Positions 7,626 to 11,978 of a stretch of 11,978 nt of DNA are shown piece after piece. Every line of letters starts with the position of its first letter. Position 1 is the first letter of the stretch. The translations under genes and the position numbers were made by a program. The stretch comes from Dunaliella salina (Eukaryota; Chlorophyta; Chlorophyceae; Chlamydomonadales; Dunaliellaceae): NCBI GenBank assembly GCA_002284615.2, contig MU069846.1:230917-242894 (forward strand), written 5' to 3'. The notes beneath the pieces are model-generated. The model was given only the letters and a program-made list of their open reading frames with translations, did no database searches and was not told the origin of the DNA.

Positions 7626-7899
7626 CACTCAGGCTGGGTGGCCAGTGTGGTACTCACGCCTGATGGAGCTCATGCCGTGTCCGGATCTGGAAACAAGACA
7701 TCCCCAACTCCCCATGGCGTCGGAGGAGCAGACAGGGGTGTGCAGGAGCGTGCTGCAAGGCCCACAGGCTGGCCAGTATTGCTGATCAGCCAGAGATTCG
7801 GGCTGTAAGTTAATCATTGTAATCCTCTGTTGGCCAGTGTGGCACTCACGCCTGCTACAGCTCAGGCTGTGCCTGGATCTGGGGACATGACCATCGTGT
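7581..7899 (+). pseudogene. WD40-repeat protein fragment, broken
   Basis: WD40 repeats are beta-propeller blades used as protein-interaction platforms. From 7581 the frame starting at ATG 7551 reads AWDVQTGVSRSMLQGHSGWV, followed by ASVVLTPDGAHAVSGSGNKT (to 7700). This covers the Trp-Asp end of one blade, then the Gly-His start, the hydrophobic strand, the TPDG turn and the SGSGNKT strand of the next. The expected following Trp-Asp is missing. A second, more decayed blade follows: EQTGVCRSVLQG in 7724-7777, then VALTPATAQAVPGSGDMTIV at about 7838-7897, where a lost base in the expected TIRVWD region gives a stop just before the (CA)n tract. The two halves are separated by a 53-bp insertion. 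Only about two blades remain and no complete propeller is present, so this is a remnant. The parent may belong to a large repeat-rich WD40 family. Confidence 0.75.
7770..7838 (+). other. 53-bp insertion with 8-bp flanking direct repeat in WD40 remnant
   Basis: TGGCCAGT occurs at 7770-7777 and 7831-7838, bracketing 53 bp that have no counterpart in the first WD40 blade, where GGCCAGTGTGG is continuous. Removing a GT-to-AG segment of 62 nt (7776-7837) joins the two halves in one frame: QAG then HVALTPATAQ. This resembles a small insertion element used as an intron, but no terminal inverted repeat or clear branch point is seen. Polymerase slippage plus decay is possible. Confidence 0.5.
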
Positions 7900-7903
7900 G
7901 AGG

Positions 7904-7904
<1 letters not shown>

Positions 7905-7986
<82 letters not shown>
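7905..7986. repeat. (CA)41 microsatellite
   Basis: 82 bp of uninterrupted CA follow directly on the WD40 remnant. It gives Cys-Val frames on the minus strand, which are meaningless. Confidence 0.99.
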
Positions 7987-7988
<2 letters not shown>

Positions 7989-8012
7989 ATGCATGCTGTA
8001 TATTTTGAGTTA

Positions 8013-8124
8013 CTCATCCCACATGTGGGATGAGGTACCGCATGTGGGATGAGACTCATGGGTTGAGGTACCCGCATGTGGGATGAGACTCATCACATGT
8101 GGGATGAGGTAAACATCCCACATG
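8013..8124. repeat. Cluster of CATGTGGGATGAG motifs with a 22-bp palindrome
   Basis: CATGTGGGATGAG occurs at 8022-8034, 8041-8053, 8075-8087 and 8096-8108. Its reverse form occurs at 8013-8025 and, shortened, at 8114-8124. The first inverted and direct copies overlap to make a perfect 22-bp palindrome at 8013-8034. GAGGTACC and GAGACTCAT separate the copies. On the minus strand each motif contains ATCCCACAT, the first nine bases of the plant snRNA upstream element RTCCCACATCG; no snRNA is seen next to it. Confidence 0.85.
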
Positions 8125-8262
8125 CTCTCAAAGCAAATGAACACTGAGTACATTGGAATTGCACATGCCGGGAGCTCAGGGTTTCAGTTGGAGCCCTTTG
8201 GTAGGGATGGTCGGGAGGTCCTTTCCTTGATGCACACAGCCAAACGGCAAGCGCAGATCTTA

Positions 8263-8333
8263 CTTTCTTTCTTTCTTTCTTTTTTCTTCCTCTCTTTCTT
8301 TTTTCTTCCTCTCTTTCTTTCTTTTTCCTTCCT
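8263..8333 (+). repeat. 71-nt uninterrupted polypyrimidine tract
   Basis: Only C and T occur from 8263 to 8333: CTTT repeats, then two 19-bp units containing CTTTTTTCTTCCTCT, then TTTTTCCTTCCT. The tract is followed at once by AG, as in a very strong 3' splice site. It could also form triplex DNA. No convincing exon follows. Confidence 0.95.
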
Positions 8334-9105
8334 AGCTGCACAAAGGCAGTGAGGGCGGTGCGCGGGATGGCACACTTGTTTGGATGGTGCATGTACACTT
8401 GTTGGCACATCTGACAGAACAGCTTCACACGCTGCATGTGCATGCAAGAGCACACAAATGCACATGGGCGTGCATGCACACACGCACCGAGGTCTACAGC
8501 ACAGGTTGGTATACAGCACAGATCACCACCACCGAGATTTGTTTCTCCATCGATCGACCACAAGCTGGGCCTGGCCCACGTATGATCCCTTTGCTAAGAA
8601 CTTGGGCTTGGCGTGCGTGGAGCATGCTCGATGAGGCCCTTTGGCCACCATGGCAGCACAATGTTTTTCATATCCATTGCTTCAGTTTGCCCCATTTGTC
8701 AAGTGTTGATTTGCTTCTTGCACAAAACACTCTCTGCGAGATTACAGCAGTGCCCGCAGAACACTGTACCAAATGCAACATTCCAGCGACAAGCAGACAA
8801 GCAGGGAGCAAGAGGGAAAGAGGAAAAACGAACAGAAAAGAAATGATGCAGGCATGCAGTGCAGTGTGTACAGCCTGGTCAAGATGCGACATAGCAGACA
8901 TGCACAGGTGCAGAGTTTTTTTACCTGAAGGCAAGAATGCAGACGACTAAACACACGTGCAACAAACATCCGGTTGTTGCAATAGACAAGTGGAAAGCAA
9001 ACAGCTGGGTTCGCCGCTGGCACTCACCCATCTGCAAGGTTGCCAGCCACAGCCCCAACGAGCCCTGCTGCTAGCCAAGGCATCCCGGCAAGAAGGCCAG
9101 TGCTG
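8334..9105. other. Unassigned stretch with long but unrecognised ORF
   Basis: A plus-strand frame of 188 residues (8384-8950) spans this region. Its start is His/Thr-rich because of local TGCA and CACA bias, and I see no domain. On the minus strand a 42-residue frame from an ATG in good context (GCCATGG, 8651) to 8523 reads KFLAKGSYVGQAQLVVDRW with GC-rich third positions, but is too short to assign. An exon is possible; none is supported. Confidence 0.25.
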
Positions 9106-9550
9106 GTAGGGCTGGCCACGCCCAGCGATGCCAAGTACAAAGGGATCCAGCTGCAGCAGGAGCGCAAATACATGGGTGGCATATGGTGAAGATTGGATAC
9201 GATGGCGTATGGTAGAGCTGACTATGCCCAGCAATGCCTAGTCTAAAGGGATCCAGCTGTAGCTGGGGAACAAAAACATGGGCAGCATATGGTGAAGATT
9301 GGATTTAATAGCGCAAGGGGAAAGGGAGGGGGGGGGGCGCAAGTACAAAGGGATCCAGCTGCAGCAGGAGCGCAAATACGTGGGTTGCACATGGTGAAGA
9401 TTGGATGCTGGGCACGTGGGCGGGGGTGGGGAGAGGGGGGAAAAGATCCATGTACAAGGGGATCCAGCTGCAGCAGGAGTGTGACTATGAAAGTGGCATG
9501 TGGTAAAGCTTGGATGCAATGGCCCACAGAAGACGTAAGAGGACATGGGG
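9106..9550. repeat. Tandem array, unit about 105 bp, four copies plus a partial
   Basis: The anchor AAAGGGATCCAGCTGCAGCA or a close variant begins at about 9138, 9245, 9346 and 9456. It is followed in most units by GGAGCGCAAATA, CATGGGTGGCA and ATGGTGAAGATTGGAT. A partial unit end (GGTAGGGCTGGCCACGCC) precedes the first copy. The second and third units have lost their original end and carry G-rich sequence there, including a run of ten G at 9328-9337. Confidence 0.9.
9418..9440 (+). other. G-quadruplex-forming motif
   Basis: Four G-runs of 3, 5, 4 and 6 are separated by loops of C, T and AGA, fitting the canonical four-run G-quadruplex pattern with very short loops. It lies at the end of the third 105-bp unit. 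Confidence 0.8.
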
Positions 9551-9652
9551 CTGGAGAGCGGAAGGCAAACAACACAGGTGCATCGTCATACATGATGGCA
9601 TGGTGGTACACATTCGGAGTCCCGTGAGGATGTGGGCACAAGAGTGGGCAGC

Positions 9653-10650
9653 AAAAGAGGCAGAAGAGACAGAGCAGGTGTCAAAATAACCAGATGCAAT
9701 GTCCAGCACGATGGTGGGACAGGGCGCGAATGGAGACCTGAGAGGACGAGGACATTGGGTACAAGAGCCGGCAGCAAAAGAGGCAGAAGAGACAGAGACA
9801 AGAATTAAAAGAAACAGATGCAGATGTCCAGCATGATGGTGCAGCGTGGAAGGGCAGGTGGCGGGGCAGACGAAAAAAGAATCAGGTGCAGATGTCCAGC
9901 GCCATGGAGCAAAAGAGCAGCCAGCAAAAGAGGCAGAAGAGACAGAGGCAGGAATCAAAAGAAACAGGTGCAGATGTCCAGCATGATGGTGCAGCGTGAA
10001 AGGGCAGGTGGCGGGGTAGGCGACAAAAGAATCGGGTGCAGATATCCAGCGCCATGGAGCAAGGGAGCAGGCAGCAAAAGAGGCAGAAGAGACGGAGACA
10101 AGAATTAAAAGAAACAGATGCAGATGTCCAGCATGATGGTGCAGCGTGAAAGGGCAGGTGGCGGGGCAGGCGTCAAAAGAATCGGGTGCAGATACCCAGC
10201 GCCATGAAGCAAAAGAGCAGGCAGCAAAAGAGGCAGAAAAGATAGAGGCAGGAATCAAAAGAAACAGGTGCAGATGTCCAGCATGATGGTGCAGCGCAAC
10301 GGGGCAGGTGGCGGGGCGCGCAACAAAAGAGTCGGGTGCAGATATCCAGCGCCATGAAGCAAAAAGAGCAGCCAGCAAAAGAGGCAGAAGAGACAGAGGC
10401 AGGAATCAAAAGAAACAGGTGCAGATGTCCTGCATGATGGTGCAGCGCAATGGGGCAGGTGGCGGGGCGCGCAACAAAAGAATCGGGTGCAGATACCCAG
10501 CGCCATGGAGCAAAAAGAGCAGCCAGCAAAAGAGGCAGAAGAGACAGAGGCAGGAATCAAAAGAAACAGGTGCAGATGTCAAGTATGATAGTGCAGCGTG
10601 ATTGGGCAGGCCATGGGGAAGGCAGCAAAAGAACCAGATGCAGATGTCCA
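9653..10650. repeat. 150-bp satellite with two-part units and A/B subtypes
   Basis: AAAAGAGGCAGAAGAGACAG anchors occur at 9653, 9776, 9926, 10076, 10226, 10377 and 10528. The spacing is 123, then 150, 150, 150, 151 and 151 bp; the 151-bp units carry one extra A in GCAAAAAGAGC. Each unit has two related halves, each containing a GGTGCAGATGTCCAGC-like block: one after AAAAGAAACA and one after AAAAGAATC. Units at 9776 and 10076 share GAGACAAGAATTAAAAG (type A); the others share GAGGCAGGAATCAAAAG (type B), giving A-B-A-B-B-B. As 150 is divisible by three, a 297-residue minus-strand frame (9485-10378) stays open with a 50-residue repeat containing SAPDSF and HHHAGHLHLFLL. The plus strand is also open over parts, and the 151-bp units shift the frame. 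Confidence 0.95.
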
Positions 10651-11730
10651 AACTTATGATGCATCCTTGCCAATGAGCATTATGCTTCACTTGTCATAAA
10701 ATAGCATTTTCAATTTCCTCTGTCTTTGAATTTTAAGGAATACTGCCATTAATGCAAATTCTGGGCTAGACAGGCCCCACGTCGGTAAGCGAAAGTTGGG
10801 ATCTGCTGGAATGTGCATGATTGCAAATGATGATACCAATGATGATACCAGCTGGTCAGGACAGTCATTAAATTGAGCCTACTCGATGGCTTTCAAGCCA
10901 ACTCTAAAGCAATTCTGAACCTATTCTATGGCTCCTGAGCGCACCCTTGATGCCCAATGGATATGCCCAATGGAGCCAGCTAATTGCACGCGCATAAAAT
11001 GAAGAGAACCTCCAGCATGCCCAACACTGACATGTTGCATTTGGACGTACGCCCCCCTTCCTGCCCAGCAGCAGGCCCCTGCTCTGGTCCACACTCTGCC
11101 TACAATTCTACCATTGTTTGCATTCATATTCTGAAACTTTGGAGAATGTAACTCCATAATCATCCAGCCCGTGCAGCCTCTTCTGAAGCAGCCATCTTCA
11201 ATATTGGACCCTAGGGCTGCGCTTAGGACTCTTAAGAGAGTTTCCAGTGGTTCAAGGCCCAGGAAGTTTGGAGTATTTCTGGAACCTGCAATTATTGCAG
11301 GAGCCTTCTGTAAACTTACAAGCGCCAAGGCAAATGTAACACTTGATCCCGTTTCCATGACGTGCACTTCGAGCAATACTTAGCGATACCTCAACGCAGC
11401 AATGAATACAACATGAAGGGCATTCTTTAGATTTTTCCTTTTTCCGTCAGGATTGCAAGGTGAGTACATTGCTTTGGGAAGACAGAAGGCGCCCACAAGT
11501 TGACCTGAATGGCACAAGGCAAATCCCTCTACAAATGCAAAGGGCTGTAATTCATTGCACATCGCTCAAGTCTGACAAGTAATTTCGACCCCATCAATTG
11601 AAAGTAAGGAAAAGACATGATTGTGTCTGAAGGAATCACCTGGAGCCTCTCAGCCAGCACCCTGCAATGCTGGGTACCTTGACTCCGCAGAATTCAGTTT
11701 TTACTGAGCAGACAAGCCTTGTACTGAGCA
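10651..11730. other. Mostly unique sequence with one weak minus-strand ORF
   Basis: AATGATGATACC is duplicated in tandem at 10826-10849. The minus-strand frame 10921-11376 (151 residues) is not repetitive and has a protein-like start (FALALVSLQKAPAIIAGSRN, then GLEPLETLLRVLSAALGS), but I recognise no family. The plus strand is also open over 11171-11383. On the plus strand TTTTTCCGTCAG (11440-11451) followed nine bases later by GTGAGT looks like paired splice sites around a tiny segment. No gene model can be closed. Confidence 0.3.
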
Positions 11731-11799
11731 TGAAGATGTGCCGGGAAAACTTCGTGTCTTTCATTGGAAATTCCCTTTTCCCAAGCCGGCACATCTTCA
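11731..11799. repeat. Inverted repeat, 14-bp outer stem with inner stem
   Basis: TGAAGATGTGCCGG (11731-11744) and its exact reverse complement (11786-11799) enclose 41 nt. Inside, GGGAAAA (11743-11749) and TTTTCCC (11776-11782) can extend the pairing. The result is a 69-nt hairpin of pre-miRNA-like size. No transcription evidence is visible. Confidence 0.8.
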
Positions 11800-11937
11800 C
11801 AAACACCTTTTAAGAGAGGTGAGAGAGGTGAGATGTGCAGATGGAGTAGGTGGAGGTAAGTGGGGGCACATATCACTCATGCAGGGTCTCGGAAAGCCAG
11901 GATCCAAGGAGCATCAAAGAGCGAGTCCCAGGTAAAA

Positions 11938-11938
<1 letters not shown>

Positions 11939-11978
<40 letters not shown>
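11939..11978. repeat. (CA)20+ microsatellite, cut by window end
   Basis: At least 40 bp of uninterrupted CA run to the end of the window; the true length is unknown. Confidence 0.98.

Noticed and set aside
7804..7837. GTAAGT-to-CAG mini-intron inside the WD40 remnant
   Set aside because: Only about 34 nt long, below plausible intron size; the 62-nt interval bounded by the direct repeats fits better.
7629..8077. Cys-Val repeat proteins on the minus strand
   Set aside because: They are a translation of the (CA)41 microsatellite.
10921..11376. 151-residue minus-strand frame as a definite gene
   Set aside because: The composition is protein-like but I recognise no domain and the opposite strand is also open; it is kept only as a remark.

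Overview
This window reads as repeat-dense intergenic DNA of a nuclear eukaryotic genome. No intact protein-coding gene can be supported. Long open frames lie almost only inside tandem repeats, there are no operon-like gene runs, GT/AG splice-like signals occur, and there is a short plant-type (TTTAGGG/CCCTAAA) telomeric tract. That telomere type is used by land plants and many green algae, and also by dinoflagellates and some other protists. A green-lineage alga is my best guess; the species cannot be named from this sequence.

Layout: 1-1241 is unassigned. 1242-1294 holds a 25-bp duplication. 1554-2578 is a satellite of about 127 bp in ten copies, two of them partial. 3438-3493 is a head-to-head interstitial telomeric tract flanked by a 7-bp direct repeat. 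4035-4360 is an array of about 90 bp whose minus strand carries splice-acceptor-like motifs, next to a possible 95-bp exon. 4390-4560 is an AT-rich island. 5036-5165 is a trinucleotide microsatellite tract. 5289-5389 (minus) is a U6 snRNA-like sequence with a near-perfect central core, bracketed by an 11-bp direct repeat and abutting a strong hairpin.

5738-6560 is a decayed array of about 110 bp. 6611-7576 is an array of about 190-200 bp whose units carry an antisense WD40-repeat fragment. It folds back onto a sense-strand WD40 pseudogene (7581-7899), which is split by a small insertion with an 8-bp flanking direct repeat. Next come a (CA)41 tract, a palindrome-rich motif cluster (8013-8124) and a 71-nt pure pyrimidine tract. 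9106-9550 is an array of about 105 bp with a G-quadruplex motif. 9653-10650 is a 150-bp array made of two related halves with alternating A/B subtypes. 10651-11978 is mostly unique sequence with one hairpin, ending in another (CA)n.

I see no set of genes working together. The points of interest are genomic fossils: a probable U6 retrocopy, a telomere-repeat insertion, and WD40 coding fragments that became part of a satellite.
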